From: Coix lacryma-jobi var. lacryma-jobi
Taxonomy: Eukaryota > Streptophyta > Magnoliopsida > Poales > Poaceae
Direction of reading: 5' to 3'
Assembly: GCA_009763385.1 (NCBI GenBank)
Contig: VDCT01000041.1
Location: 124,001 to 188,000, forward strand
Length of the DNA: 64,000 nucleotides
Shown here piece after piece: positions 12,540-24,900 of this stretch; the first letter of the stretch is position 1, and each line of letters starts with the position of its first letter. The position numbers and the translations under genes were made by a program. Under the pieces are notes generated by a model that worked only from the letters and a program-made list of their open reading frames with translations, ran no database searches and had not been told where the DNA came from.

Positions 12540-14352
12540 TGTTGACACTCCTTAATGGATTCACTCTAAGAATGAGTCACATAAAATAATAAACTATAAT
12601 AAACTAGTGAAAGCACAAAAGAGTGTACGGGACACTACTAACTCACTTAACGTCAAGTTGTCATCCCCAACATGAAGCTAGCAATGTAATTATTCAGGGC
12701 ACTGGATTTTAGAGATAGATATTTACCCGCAAGCGCATAGCATAGATAAACATACCCGTTGTAGAGTATTTCACCCAAGCTAGTTCAGGTATCGTTATTT
12801 ATATTTAGCCTAGAGACTAATCAATTCAAGATATGATGGTATTATAAGGACTAAACAGTATTTAATATGGCACACACTTATAGCAAGACTGATAACACAC
12901 AACTACTATGAACAGGAATCGGGTTACAGAGTAAAGGATATGGTAAATAATTGATGATAAAGGATAACAGAGATCAGATCAATCAAGGATAAACTTAGAA
13001 CAGTACTGCCTAGCAAGATGATGATTAGAACAGGTATTAATAAGGAACATTCCTAAGTTATTCTAATTACAAGTCATAGCATACATTGATTAGTGCAATT
13101 ATATTTGGCAATCATTGCTAGGTCACATCATATTATAATCAAATCAAGAGCCAACTCCATAGCTAAGGTGTTAAAACAAAGTAACCCTTAAACCATGAGT
13201 TAACTGAGCCATACTGAACACTATATTCGGGAGGTGAATACAGAGGACTCAACAGGTCTGTCACACCCGCGATCTACCACTCTATCCGGAACATAGGAAC
13301 GCATTCGCAGATAAATAATGTATAAGCACCATGCCTACACAGCATTCATCACTCACCCGTTGTACTTTAAGATGAGCGTTATACGAATATGAGTATAAAC
13401 ATAAAGATGAACTATCTATCAAATATATAATCAAAGTAGACTATAAGCAATTATAACTAAGAATATAATCATTGATGTCTTAATCATATCAATTGTATTG
13501 CTATCTAGAACACAATAATGAACAATAAGGTGAATTGATCATCGAGAAGAACTAAAGTACGAACTAGAACATTAACTAGAACAAGATTATGAACTAGAAG
13601 ATGATGAACTAGACGATGAACATGAACTAGACGATGAACTAGAACATAAACAATGAAGAACAATGATGAACTAGAAGAGCAATTATGAAATAGATCCATA
13701 ATGTTAATACAAGAGAGAAGATCTTGGGTTTTACCGAGCCTTCTCGTGACTAGATCAGGAATCCAGCGAAGCTTGCCTCCTCTAATCCTATTCTATCTAC
13801 TAATCTAGGTGGATGTAGTCCTAAGCTTCCGATTGATCTCCTTCTGGTGGTCTAACCCTGATTATGAATGAATTGCCTGAAACCCTATTGCCTAGAGGGG
13901 GGGTCAGGGGTCTGTTTATATAGCCCTGGGCGATGAATCGTGGCCCTTGGATCAAACCGACTTGAGGTACGGTCGAGTGCATCCTGGAGGTCGGTGGAAG
14001 TAGCTTGCAGAGGACGGAAGCGTGGGAGCTCCCTGGCCGACCGACCTGTGGGCCCTGTGGGACCAGTCGGTCCCACAGGTCGGCCTCTGGTGGTGTTCTT
14101 CCTTGTGGTGTCTTCTTATGTCCTCTGGAGTCTTCTAGAAGTATCCCGACGTGGCGGTTGCGTTATCTCCCGTCGGTTTCCTTCTATGGGAAGCTATTGG
14201 TGCTAATTTCCTGGTTTAGTCCCTGCAGAATCATAACTCACCAAAACTCATGGAATATTGTCAAATGAAACCCTAAACCTTGTTGGTGATCATATTCTTG
14301 CCCTTTTCATATTTATTTATCTCTTAATTATGATAGTTAACCAGTGTCAACA
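12540..14352 (-). mobile_element. Solo gypsy-type LTR inside the left LTR
   Basis: It begins TGTTGACACT and ends AGTGTCAACA, a perfect 10-bp terminal inverted repeat. The flanks are perfect 5-bp duplications CCATG (12535-12539 and 14353-14357). The uninterrupted copy of the host LTR at 19517-19524 proves the insertion. Length is 1813 bp. Minus orientation is inferred from a TATA-like GCTATATAAACAG (minus strand) near 13914-13926. A 10-bp perfect hairpin (CTGTGGGACC, loop AGTC) lies upstream of it at 14055-14078. No coding sequence is present. It is younger than the Tat-like element. Confidence 0.9.
13549..13680. repeat. Degenerate GATGAACTAGA repeats inside the solo LTR
   Basis: Irregular reiterations of GAACTAGA, GATGAACTAGAC and AACTAGAACA cover about 130 bp. 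The pattern is that of slipped-strand expansion of a short unit. No function is suggested. Confidence 0.6.
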
Positions 14353-14766
14353 CCATGCAGGTCTGACCGGAGTGGGTGGAGCGCATTTAATGCTTCTGGG
14401 AGTCGCACCGGAGGTAAGTATGAGGTAGTCGAGGCTTGCATCCTTTGCTAGAAAGTTTTTGTGGTCGAGGTTTGGTTCATTCGGACGGAAGGTTTAGGAC
14501 GTACGATGAGGCAGTCGAGGCCTGCCCCGCTCGCTTTGGGGAGTTTTCGCCGCAGTACCTCGAGCGGGTGGTGTTGTCGTGGTCTCGAGGAGGGATTCCT
14601 CAAGGGTATGCTGCGTCACGGAGGTATATAGTCGTGGCCGGACCAGTACAGATCGGTACTTGGGCTGGTTTACGCACTGAGATTTGAGGGGCAATTGTAG
14701 GCTCTGCCACGATTTGGGTTCTTGAAGTGCAGGTTTGGGGGTACCCCTTTTCCATACCATCGATAG

Positions 14767-16389
14767 TAGCCCCCGAGCCCCGGCTTGAGCGCTGGGGGTC
14801 ACGAGGTCGTAGGGTATTCCAAAACTACTCTACAGGGGACGCACGAGAGTTCCCCATGGGGGTAGCCCCGAGCCCTGGCTTAAGCGCTGGCGCTTGAGCC
14901 AGGGTTTAAAGGTCGAGTTGCGAGTCGAGAGTGGTGACCCGCGATTCCTTCAAGGTAGACGCACGAGCGCTCCCTGCTGGTGTGGCCCTGATGCCTCGGA
15001 GGAATGGCGAGATTCTTGCGACGGCTTTCGGACCGTGGCGACTCCGAGTGGGCCTGATCTTGGCCCATCGAATGTCGTAGGGCGTAGTCGAGCCCCTAAG
15101 TGGCTTCGACCCTCTTTCGTCGAGGGTTGTCGGGCGTAGTCGAGCCCCGAGTGTTTTTGACCCTCTTTCGTCGAGGGTTGTCGGGCGTAGTCGAGCCCCC
15201 GAGCCTCGCGCGGCTTAGGGCGTTGCTAGCCACGGCGCCCTTCCTGCGAGCCTTTTCGATCGGGTGTGAGGTGAGAAGCGTCGTACTACCTCGATAGGGC
15301 AAGTCTCGTTGTCCTCGGTGAGCTGGTAACGGGGAATGGAGTCCAGTGAGAGCTCGTGCCCGTTCGATAGGGGTCGACTGTGGCCCAAAGGCGGTCTCAT
15401 TGAAGCAGGACACGTGGATGCCCGGATACCAGCTCCATTCAATAGGAGCTAGCGGCTCGATGCCTCTCCACGTGGAGATTCCATGGCGACCCATTTGTCT
15501 TGCTTGGATACGCGTGAGGGGTCTCGAGATTTCGTTCTCGAGCTAGGCTCCGAGTGAGCTCCCCTTGGCGTCCCTGACTCGGGTACTCGAGGTCGGCTGT
15601 TCGAACCCTTCGAGGGTCAATCTTCGCTACCTCGAGATTTTCGTATGGGCCGGAGCCCATTTTACTTCCTGAGTTAGTTCGACCCTCTTTCGTCGAGGGG
15701 TGCCAGGCGTAGTCAAGCCCCCAAGCTCGTGCGGCTTAGGGTGTTGCTAGCTCCGGCGTCCTTCTCACGAGCCTTTCGATCGGGTGTGAGGTGAGAACCG
15801 TTGTACTACCCTCGATAGGGCGAGTCTCGACGTCCTCGGTGAGCTGGTAACAGGGGGAATCAATTGAGAGCTCGTGCCCCGTTCGATAAGGGTCGACTGT
15901 GGCCCGGAGGTGGTCTCGTTGAAGCAGGACGCGTGGATGCCCGGATACCAGCTCCATTCGATAGGAGCTAGCGGCTCGATGCCTCTCCACGTGGAGATTC
16001 CATGGCAACCTATTTGTCTTGCCTTGGATATGCGTGAGGGGTCTCGAGAGTTCGTTCTCGAGCTAGGCTCTGAGTGAGCTCCCCTTTGGCGTCCCTGACT
16101 CGGGTACTCGAGGTTGGCTGTTCGAACCCTTCGAGGGCCAGCCTTCGCTACCTCGAGATTTTAGTATGGGTCGGAGCCCATTTACTTCCTGAGGAAGGAT
16201 TCGCCGTGGAGATGTCCCATTCGTCTGTTAGGTGTGTCTTCTTAGGCGAGAATTGTTGCAGAGCGGTGACCGTGGCGAGCCTGTGCAACAGAATGGAGCC
16301 AAGGAGACGACGCACATACCTGTTGCGTGTTCTCGAGGAACGGTTAGGTGAATGCATTAAATGTGGAACGTTACCTTTCCCTTCTCGGA
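14767..16389 (-). other. Repeat-rich 3' untranslated part of the Tat-like element
   Basis: GC-rich sequence with many short GTCGAGCC and CTCGAGG motifs. A duplication of about 0.5 kb is evident: 15105-15665 and 15680-16195 both run from CCCTCTTTCGTCGAGGG through GATCGGGTGTGAGGTGAGAA and GCCTCTCCACGTGGAGATTCC to GAGCCCATTT and CTTCCTGAG. Open frames here on either strand are compositional and repeat the same peptides in both copies. No pol domain was found, so the region is non-coding filler between gag and the 3' LTR. Confidence 0.6.
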
Positions 16390-17947
16390 CTACGACCTCG
16401 ATGTCAACGAAGAAGATCTGGATAGTGAGGAGGACGACAGTGGTGATGGAGGTGTCGATGCTTGAGGTTGTTCGATGTTCCAAGCGTCGGCGAAGGTTTC
16501 ACCTTTGTTGTCCCTTCCGTCGAAGAACACTCCAACTGCCTCATCGTCGGCCGCATAGCTGGCGACTACATCCGTCATCTCATCGATGGTCTTGGGGCGG
16601 TTGCGTCCCAACTCATGAACCAACTCCTTGCAGGTGGTGCCTAAGACAAATGCCCCGATGACACCATGGTCGGAGATGTGTGGGAGCTCAGTGTGCCGCT
16701 TGGAGAAGCGTCGAGCGAGCTTAGTCACGGAGGGACTCCCTGGGTTGCTGCTTGCAGCTGCTGAGGTCCCACGAGTTGTCGAGGCGGATGTAGGTCCCCT
16801 TGAAGTTCCTCTCGAAGACCCAAACCAGGTTGGTCCAGTTGTAGATCTGATCGGGGGGTAGTGCCTCGAGCCACCTGCGGGAGGCGTCGGAGAGGAATAG
16901 CGGCAGCTGGCGGATGATGGCGCGATCGTCGCCTCGTGCTCCACCTAGTTGGCAGGCTAGGCGGAAGTCGGCTAACCAGAGTGTGGGCTCGGTTTCACCG
17001 TTGTACTTGATGATGCTCGTGGGGTCGAAACGGGTCAGGCAGCGGGCGTGTTGCGGATCGCCCTGCTGAAGACTCGATGCCCCAGCGGCTCGGGAGCCCC
17101 GGTCCTCATCGCTGTTGTGATGCCACCTTCGATGGGCGCTATAGCTTCGGTCCTCGGCTCCCCTATCTTCGTGCTGTCGGCTTTTGATGATGTCACGGTG
17201 GGCATCGTTTGGTTTGCGGGGTTCGCGAGGGTCGATGATACGGCCTCGAGCATTTTGGCTCGAGGGGCAGCTGGCCGGTGGACCGAGGCCTCCCTCTCAT
17301 GGCGGGAAGATTCAACCGGTCGCTCCGAGGCCGCACCTCGACGTCTCGAGGCCGAACTTTCGGCTTGTTGAATGGCTGCGACTTGGAGCAGATTCTGCAT
17401 CTCGTCTCGTATGCGTCGACCCTCGGGAGTCGACGGCTTGGGCATGTTCCGTAGTAGCATGGCAGCGGCTACCACGTTTTGTTCTGCTCGAGGGAAGCAA
17501 TTGACGGGACACTCGGGCGCTTCACCTCGACAATCTACCGATGGACTTCTCGAGCTCTGCTTCGAGCACCTTCGCCATGCGGCGGGGCGCGGCTTTGCTC
17601 GAGGGCTTTCTCAATCTGATCCAGCCACCGGCGATCTTCGTCGAGCTTGGCCTTCATCTTCTGATTGCGCGATCTGCGCGACATGTTCGTCACGCGGGTT
17701 GGGCGGGATCGATGGGATCCTCAGGCTCGTCTCCTCGTCTTGCGGGCGTACCCTTGGCCCCAGCTGCAACCGGCCCGGTGGCCGCGTCTGGGTCCTCTGT
17801 CTCGTCATCCGAGGCGACTGCTATGTCGATGTGGAAGCATTCCCTCGCGGGGTCGTAGTGGTCCGAGTCAGAGTTGGGGTTGCCGCAGTAGAAGATAGGG
17901 AACTGTCCCTGCCGCTCCTCCTCCAGCTGGCGTCGCCACGCGCCCAT
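16390..17947 (-). pseudogene. gag: gag pseudogene of the Tat-like element
   Basis: Gag forms the virus-like particle that packages element RNA. The likely start is the Met at 17947 (MGAWRRQLEEERQG). The conserved Gag core is clear in two frames. Between about 17040 and 16730 one frame reads FDPTSIIKYNGETEPTLWL and later FLSDASRRWLEALPP and FERNFKGTYI. After a frameshift near 16725 a second frame reads RFSKRHTELPHISDHGVIGA, then LVHELGRNRPKT and a DEAVGVFFDGRD segment. A middle part (17035-17475) is in yet another register. I see no zinc knuckle after the core. Frameshifts make the gene non-functional as written. The style matches Tat/Retrosat-type grass elements. Confidence 0.8.
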
Positions 17948-18677
17948 GGTGCTCTACCCTGGCCCTGGCGCTTGCGTGAATCCAAATCCACGGAGGTCGG
18001 GAAGACGACACATCTAGGCTTATGGTGGCACGCAGAGAGAGCCTAGGCGGTCCTTGTGCGTACTCGCGCTAGAGCGCATCTCAGCAGAGAGTAGGTTGCG
18101 GCGGCGTTGTCGAGGCCGAATGGGAGATGTGGGCGGGCGCAGCCGTAAGCCAGTTGTGGAAGCAGGTTTGGCAGGTGTTCGACTGGGGTGGTTTGGGCGT
18201 GTCGAGGTTGCGTGTGTTGAGGGGAGAGAGTCTGGGCTCCCTCGTCGTGCGCATGGTGAAGGTGGAGGTCGGGGTTCGCGCAAGGCCCGTCAACTCGTCC
18301 TTCGTCCCCAAGCTAGGATCAGACGAGTCCCCACAGGGGGCCTCACGTCACCCGTCAGGACTGGTGGGAATGCCGCAGACGTGGGCCTAGACGTGAACTG
18401 CGGTGGGGTGGTGTGAGTCGGCTGCGCCTCCTCCTCGTTGGGGAAGCGTGTGGTGAAGTCGGCGTGCGGCCCCTCCTGTGCGTGGGGGCGCATCGTGCTC
18501 TCCGCTCGGATCACCGACCGAGAGCAAAGCCATGTCGTAGTCGTGGCCAAGAGACACGAACTCCAGGCTCCTCGACCGGATCACCATAGTGCGCGGGAGC
18601 AGTGAAGCAGAGTCGGTCATCCGGAAAAATGGTGGGAAATCGTTGTGACACGCAGTACCCCTACCTGGCGTGCTAAT
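17948..18677 (-). other. Leader (5' untranslated) region of the Tat-like element
   Basis: Lies between the 5' LTR and the gag start, read on the minus strand. Directly after the LTR the minus strand reads ATTAGCACGCCAGGTAGGGG. This is the position of the primer-binding site, but I cannot match it to a specific tRNA by eye. Overlapping frames on both strands are compositional. Confidence 0.5.
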
Positions 18678-19043
18678 TGTCAGTGTGCGGACCTGGGGGT
18701 CTACACCAAGGAGTGAATTTGTATGTGCGTGCTCCCTAATCCGGATGGTGATGCAAGAAGAACACAACGATTTATCCTAGTTCGGGCAAGAGAAGGCCCT
18801 ACGTCCAGCGGGGGAGGAGAGTTTATATTATCTTGCACCGAAGTGCTTGTACAGGGGCGAATACAAGCGTGGGAGAGAACGAGGGGTGTAAGAGAAGAGG
18901 AGCTAAAACTAGAACCGGGCTCTGGAGTCCTAGGCTTTGGTGGAGAGCTTGAGTGTTCGAGAGTCCGAGTTTGTGAGAACGTGCGTGTCTCGTGAGCTTC
19001 AGCCAACCTGTCTGGGCCTGCCTTATTCTAAGCCCTAGCGTCC

Positions 19044-19053
19044 CCTTTTATAG
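19044..19053 (-). promoter_or_regulatory. TATA box of the Tat-like LTR
   Basis: The minus strand reads CTATAAAAGG in a GC-rich context. The left LTR has a weakened version (TTATAAGG) at the same relative position. It would drive minus-strand transcription through gag. Confidence 0.6.
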
Positions 19054-19917
19054 GTGAAGGGGAGGCACAGGGTTACATGAGTCTAGGGTTGTCGTAGGTG
19101 ATGACGTTGGCGATGACGTTGCCGGTCATGTCGGCGCCGCTGTAGCGACGTGCCCGGCTTCATGGCGTCGTGGCTGGTGATGCCGGTGAAGGACGGTGCC
19201 CATGCGTGGGCGCGCGTAGAGACGTCGCATCAGGAGTTGTTGGAGCGCTGACCGGTCTTGGTGGAGTCGTGCTCGAAGTCAAGGTCGAGGCCCGCGCGGA
19301 CAAGACCGAGGCCAGCGCGGAGGGTCGAGGCCGGAGCGGGTAGGGTCGAGCTCTGGGCCATGCGAGGGATGCGCTGACGAACGTGCCTCAAGGGGTGTCC
19401 TGACGAGGTACAGTGCGCAGTATGGAGCGACTACTCTGCACGACGTGCTTGTTTCCCAGGTATGGGCGGTTAGAGTTTGATTTAACCGGGGTACGATCCA
19501 CTGTGGTACTTGTTGTAGCCATGGAGGTCTGACCGGAGTGGGTGGAGCGCATTTAATGCTTCCGGGAGTCGCACCGGAGGTAAGTATGAGGTAGTCGAGG
19601 CTTGCTTCCTTTGCTAGGAAGTTTTGGTGGTCGAGGTTTGGTTCCTTCAGACGGAAGGTTTAGGACGTACGGTGAGGCAGTCGAGGCCTGCCCCGCTCGC
19701 TTTGGGGAGTTTCTGCCGCCGTACCTCGAGCGGGTGTTGTCGTGGTCTCGAGGAGGGATTCCTCGAGGGTGTGCTGCGTCGCGAAGGTATATAGTCGTGG
19801 GCTTGCCCAGTACAGATTGGTACTTGGCTGGTTTGCGCACTGAGATTTGAGGGGCAATTGTAGGCTCTGCCACGATTTGGTTCTCGAAGTGCAGGGTTTT
19901 GGGTATCCTTTTCCACA

Positions 19918-20404
19918 GGGAGAAGTATTTATTTGGCCCTCAAAGTGGACCTTTTCTTTTGAAGTTGTGTATATGGCCTCAAACGAAACTTTGTTACTTA
20001 TTTGGCCTTCCGTTAGATTTGAGGCATAACGTGTTAAGTATTGGGTAAAAAGACCATTTTGCCCCTGCACCTAAAATAAAAAAGTGTATAAAACAGTATA
20101 TATTATATATTATATAAAGTATATATATATTATAAACAGTATATATACATACTGTTTTTTTATATACTGTTTATATATATACTGTTCATATATATATTAT
20201 TTTATATATATACTGTTTTTTTTATTTTTCAGACGCAGGGGCAAAATGGTCTTTTTACTCAATACTTAACACCGTTATGCCCTCAAATCTAACGAAGGCC
20301 AAATAAGTAACAAAGTTTCGTTTTGAGGCCATATACACAACTTCAAGAAAAAAGGGCCACATAAGTAACCAGAGTTTTTTTGAGGGTCAAATAATAATTC
20401 TCCC
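19918..20404. mobile_element. Mutator-like MITE inserted in the right LTR
   Basis: Long inverted arms run from GGGAGAAGTATTTATTTGGC at the left to TTTGAGGGTCAAATAATAATTCTCCC-type sequence at the right, about 165 bp each. They enclose an AT-rich core of TATATA and ACTGTTT repeats (20090-20225). The 9-bp flanks TTTTCCACA (19909-19917) and TTTTCCCTA (20405-20413) agree at 7 of 9 positions, and the left LTR lacks the insertion. Long terminal inverted repeats with about 9-bp duplications point to a Mutator-derived element. Confidence 0.8.
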
Positions 20405-20422
20405 TTTTCCCTACCATCAACA

Positions 20423-20526
20423 CTCTCAAAATTGCCAAGTATTTTACTAACTTGTTGGAGGCTGTTTTTTATGTTTTAGCTAAAATCCTAGAATGTAGTC
20501 CTTTTAGCAAATTATTGGAGTTGCTC
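20423..20526. mobile_element. Right part of the MITE split by the Tat-like retrotransposon
   Basis: Ends in TTTAGCAAATTATTGGAGTT and GCTC, the inverted counterpart of 11404-11427. Before the insertion it was continuous with 11404-11677. Confidence 0.6.
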
Positions 20527-21161
20527 TTATCACAGGAAATGACACGCCAAATCTGGAAGGATAAAAAATTTCAAAACTTTTAAATATTTTTGGTCGAAAT
20601 GTAGCCCAGCACTCCACATATAGAAAACTAACCATTGCGGAGGCCATTGTAAAAACTGGGCTTAATTGGGCTTAGAGCCAGGTGGGCCGACCATAGACTT
20701 GCCGTAATTGGTGCTCATCTTCTTCTTCTTTTGAGACGAAAGAAGACTGACTACATATCTTTCGGTTGATTTTATTTTGATCCATTATCAATTAATTTGT
20801 ATCCAATCATTTCATGACACGTAGGTTCTGAACCAGATTAGAATCTGGTAGATAAGGAAAAAAAATTCACCCAGAATTTACAGTGACGTAAAACAATAAA
20901 AAGTTATTGAAATCCAAGAAACATCATCCAGATCTTATCTTATCCAATTGGCAACCTCCTACTCACGTGAATGCAACAACCACTTTCACAGACGAAAAAA
21001 GATGAGCTTCGGGATATAGAAAGGGAGACCCAATGTATTGACACAAACTCAACCATCCAGCTGACCCAACCAACAAAAGTAATCTAAATTATGTTGGAAA
21101 AAATCTTAGCAGCAGCAGAAGAGGATGCTTCAAGGATGTCAACAATGTATGGTGACGGCAG
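20527..21161. other. AT-rich intergenic DNA, nothing recognised
   Basis: No frame of useful length, no inverted ends and no similarity to the neighbouring elements was seen. Confidence 0.5.
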
Positions 21162-21986
21162 CTATGACTAAGTTGCACGGATACGGATACACGTATAGGT
21201 ATCAGGCCGATACGAATACGTCATTTTTCCAAAAAAAAAACCCGATACGCCGATATGTTTTATATTTTTTAATAAAATAATAATAGTGTATATTCATTTT
21301 TTTTTGAGACGATAGTGTATATTTATATGTATATAATATAAAAAAAGAACCAGTACACTAGTGGACCTCTAGTCAGAAGAAAAACATATCAAAAGAGTCC
21401 AGTTCATCTTGTCAATACTCAATACGCCTATAGTCTTTTCATACGCGAACCAACGACATCTTATCTTTATCCATCCACATCTCTTTCCCAGCCGCACACA
21501 CCCTTCACGCAGCCGCAACGCTCCTCTCCCTTCCGTGCCCGTTGCCGCCTGACTTTGTTCCTTCCATCCCCGTCGTAGCTAGCCTCCTCCTCCTCTCCAT
21601 CACAATCAGCCTTCTCTGTATCGAGCATGATGTCCCCAACCGCACTTCACAGCTACGAGCGCAGCCCGCCTTCCTCCCGCCTCCGCTCGTCGCCTGCCTC
21701 TCTCGGCCAGGCGGCGCCCCTGCTCCCAACTCGGCGCGCGACGGCGCCCCTCCTCCCTGCCCCGGTGCGCGTCAGTGCAACCGCTCCTTCCCACAGCACT
21801 AACTGTTGGCCGATGTTCCTATGATACTTCTAGGATACGTCCTACGATATGCATCGGATAACGTATCTGATTTTTTCTTTTTTCCTGGATACTCCTCGGA
21901 TACGTATCGAAGGCGTATCGGTATCCGATACGTATCGGATACGCGATATGTGTCTTCCTGGAAGTATCCGTGTTTCATAGGCTATG
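21162..21986. mobile_element. Non-autonomous element with GATACG-rich ends and GC-rich cargo
   Basis: CACGGATAC at 21176-21184 is mirrored by GTATCCGTG at 21964-21972, and both are preceded in their own direction by CTATGA-like sequence. Both ends are full of GTATC/GATACG motifs in alternating orientation (for example 21183-21215 and 21833-21950). The centre (21490-21800) is abruptly GC-rich with a stop-free frame (21542-21802) whose first part is hydrophobic. That could be a captured gene fragment with a leader-peptide-like start, but I recognise no protein. Boundaries and class are tentative. Confidence 0.45.
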
Positions 21987-24900
21987 AGGCGTATAAACAA
22001 CATTAAACAACAATAATCAATTCATGCATTTAAATTAGAATATTTAGTTGCAACTATAATTATGTTTGTCCTGTTCGTTTGAACTTATCAGCCATGATAC
22101 AGTGTTTTTCTGTCACAACAAATCAACATTAGTCGGCTTATCAGACGACCATCAGCAAATAGTCCTATTATATAATATAATTATGGCTAATACGTAATTA
22201 AATTATCTACTATGAAAAGCTCAAAAACATGTTTACTTACATAAAAACTACATTATATGCAGGGACTTCCAATTACCTTCACTGAATTACATAAAAAACT
22301 TTGAGGTCTGAGCAACAACTACTGTATTGATAACAAAAAATTAGAACCATAAAAAAATACTAGACAATTTAATGATTCTTTGAACTGCACAACAATATTC
22401 ACAACAAGAAGCAGATTTGAAGAGAATGAGCCAACATGTCACTAAAATAGAGTTTCTAAAAAATCAAATTGGACCTTACCGCTTCACGCACTGACGCACC
22501 TCCTCATGTCAAGAGACTTGACCACCAAGGAAAAAAATGAGATAAACCAGAAATACTGTGCCAAAATACTGAAACAATTGATCGGGATCACCAAAGAATA
22601 GATCAAGGCTCTCCTAGAACAGAATGAGAAATAAATAATAAGGAATTACTACAACAATAAATCCACAAAAACTGAAAACACTTAATAATGAAGAACAACT
22701 AATATCTATGATTCAAGTAGGTAGCCATATGAACCTTAAAGGGCAAACTGAAACACTGATAACCTCATACTCAAAATGAATAAATATGCAAACAACAATT
22801 AATCCACTAACTCAAAATAGTATTCCTAAAGAACAACTAATATCTAGATTTACGAAGCCACCCGGACCTGTAGGGAAAACTAAAACACTGAATCTCTGAA
22901 CTCATTCAACTGAAACTAATGAAAATGAAACATTAAAACCGAAACAGAGTTTCTAATGAACTCAATCAACTAAAACTAATGAAAACACTAAAACTGAAAA
23001 AGATTTTCTAAAAACTGAATGAACAATGATAGTACATCACTATTGTTTGAAAATGACACATCATACAACTACAACATGCAAAAGCTACACACCTAAAAAG
23101 ATCAACAATATGTGCTGAATACTGAAATGACTTAAAACTAAAATAAATTAAAAAGAACAAACTGAATAATAGGATATTGCTCAATATAAAAAATAACAAT
23201 ATACTTATACTGTAGAAAAACTAAAAATAATGAACTTATCTACTAATTACAGTGCAGACATGTAATTTAATATAGGCAGTGTGCAAGTCGACTCAGACCT
23301 AGCAATTCCAATCACTGCTCACTAATATTTATCAGAATCACCTTTTGTGCAGCAAATCGCTTTAACTGCAGTTGTTTAATTCCTGAATATATGGGACCAT
23401 AAACGAATCAATAAACACACCGGTGATACCTTCAGAGCTCAAGCTACTGCGCGCAATAAACAAAAAAAAAAAAAAGCAAATCGCAGGAGATCGGACATCA
23501 GAGCACTGTTCCCTGAACTGAACCTCTCCAACAGAGCCTGCGCTCCAACTAGCTTGCTGGCCACCTAGTCCAACTCATCCATCTTCCCTTGATACACCCT
23601 TTGCACCGGACGTCCGCGCACACAAATTTGTTGACAAAGCAAAACGAATGAAATCCAAAATCATCTCGCCCTCAGCTAAGCGATGAAGACGATGAGTGAA
23701 GCAGCCCTTCGCTGACGGCGCCGCCGATACCTCCGTTCCGTGGCTCCGCTTCCACCGAGCACCAAGCGGACATCTCTCATCCGATGAGCACCAAGAATTT
23801 TTTTTAAAAATATTAAATCGTCAAGAAGATTAAGCGGCACTGATAATGCATGGTCGCCAGCTCGCAACATGTGACGGACTGAATTGGGCCCGTGTAATAC
23901 ACAAAAATGAGCCGTTATGCGCCCACCTAATTAAACAACACAGGAAAACGGCACGAATCAACAAACAATCTCAACCACACAAAAACGAATGAAAATATGG
24001 CATGATATCATCCGAGAGTTATTTAGAAATCTCGTAAAATATAGCTGGGTACATCATCATATTACAAATACTCTGGAAAAAACATGTATTCAGAAATTGA
24101 TTCTCATCTGTATTATACTCACGCTGTGAAAGGCACAAACTCTCAAATCCAAACCTATTTGATGTTTTGTATAGATGACCGCACACAGGTAAATATTCGG
24201 CAACAATTATTTTCGGTCTGAGAACAGATGTCCAACGGACGACCAACATTCCTGCAGACGGAATTGACAAACTTCTTCTTCTTCCTTGTGTCTTCTTTCT
24301 TCTTCTTTCTGTCACCGAAGAACGCGGAAGACTGATCTGAAAATTATTCTCCCTACTCCTTCATCGTGGCTAGATCCAACCACAACAAAACGAAGAAGGG
24401 ACCGGAGAAAATTATTCCATGGCGGCGACATCATCTCTGTCTTGATGTCGAAGTCCGGAAACAAAAGTCTCCATGTTGTTGTCGATGTAGATGTTAACGT
24501 CGAAGTTGTCGCTCTCATCTTCAACAGAGCCACCATGGAGAGATCGGATCCACCCTACCTCCTCGCCGTCGCCGGGAAGGAGGAGGAGGAAATACACCCC
24601 TAATAGTAAGGTCCTTGACATAGAGAAAATATAACTCCAGACTAGATGACTCCATCTACTAGAAAACTTATAAAAACGATGGATCCCTACTCCCTCCGAC
24701 CTCCGGTAAGATACCGGAGGAGCAGGAAGGAGAACCAACGGACAAGAAGATAGAAGCGGCAGCGACGATGGCAGTTCACACCCTAAGCCCCAGAGGAGGC
24801 GACGTCGGAACATAGCTTTCGAGCAAGATTCGTAGTAGACAGCCTAATCCTTAGTTGGCCCCATCTTCTGCACATGCAAGAGAATACCTTCAAGAGAAAA

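Larger units (their letters stand above)
11678..14766 (-). repeat. Left (3') LTR of the Tat-like element, interrupted
   Basis: 11678-12539 and 14358-14766 together match 18678-20422 closely. The interruption is the solo LTR 12540-14352 plus its duplicated CCATG. Net LTR length is about 1.27 kb. A TATA-like TTATAAGG (minus strand) lies at about 12051-12059. The inner edge is approximate, because the terminal CA has mutated. Confidence 0.75.
11678..20422 (-). mobile_element. Tat-like Ty3/gypsy element, gag-only, with nested insertions
   Basis: Two copies of one LTR flank an internal region of about 3.9 kb. On the minus strand the LTR starts TGTTGATGGTA and ends GCACACTGACA. Four bases (CTCT) are shared at the two outer edges (11674-11677 and 20423-20426), the remains of a target duplication. 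The interior has only gag remains (16390-17947) and a long repeat-rich 3' part, with no RT, RNase H or integrase, so the element could only move with proteins supplied by a relative. Both LTRs carry later insertions. The lineage call rests on the style of the gag protein. Confidence 0.75.
18678..20422 (-). repeat. Right (5') LTR of the Tat-like element
   Basis: This is the partner of the left LTR, about 1.26 kb without the MITE at 19918-20404. It starts (minus strand) TGTTGATGGTA at 20422 and ends CTGACA at 18678. A good TATA box, CTATAAAAGG on the minus strand, lies at about 19044-19053. Confidence 0.8.

Noticed and set aside
12075..12548. Overlapping minus-strand frames of 87-157 residues
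   Set aside because: They lie across the LTR of the Tat-like element and the start of the solo LTR. The protein is low-complexity and is not kept in the other LTR copy.
24412..24813. 133-residue minus-strand frame as a possible host gene
   Set aside because: No domain, no start context and no intron-exon signals; the opposite strand is also open.
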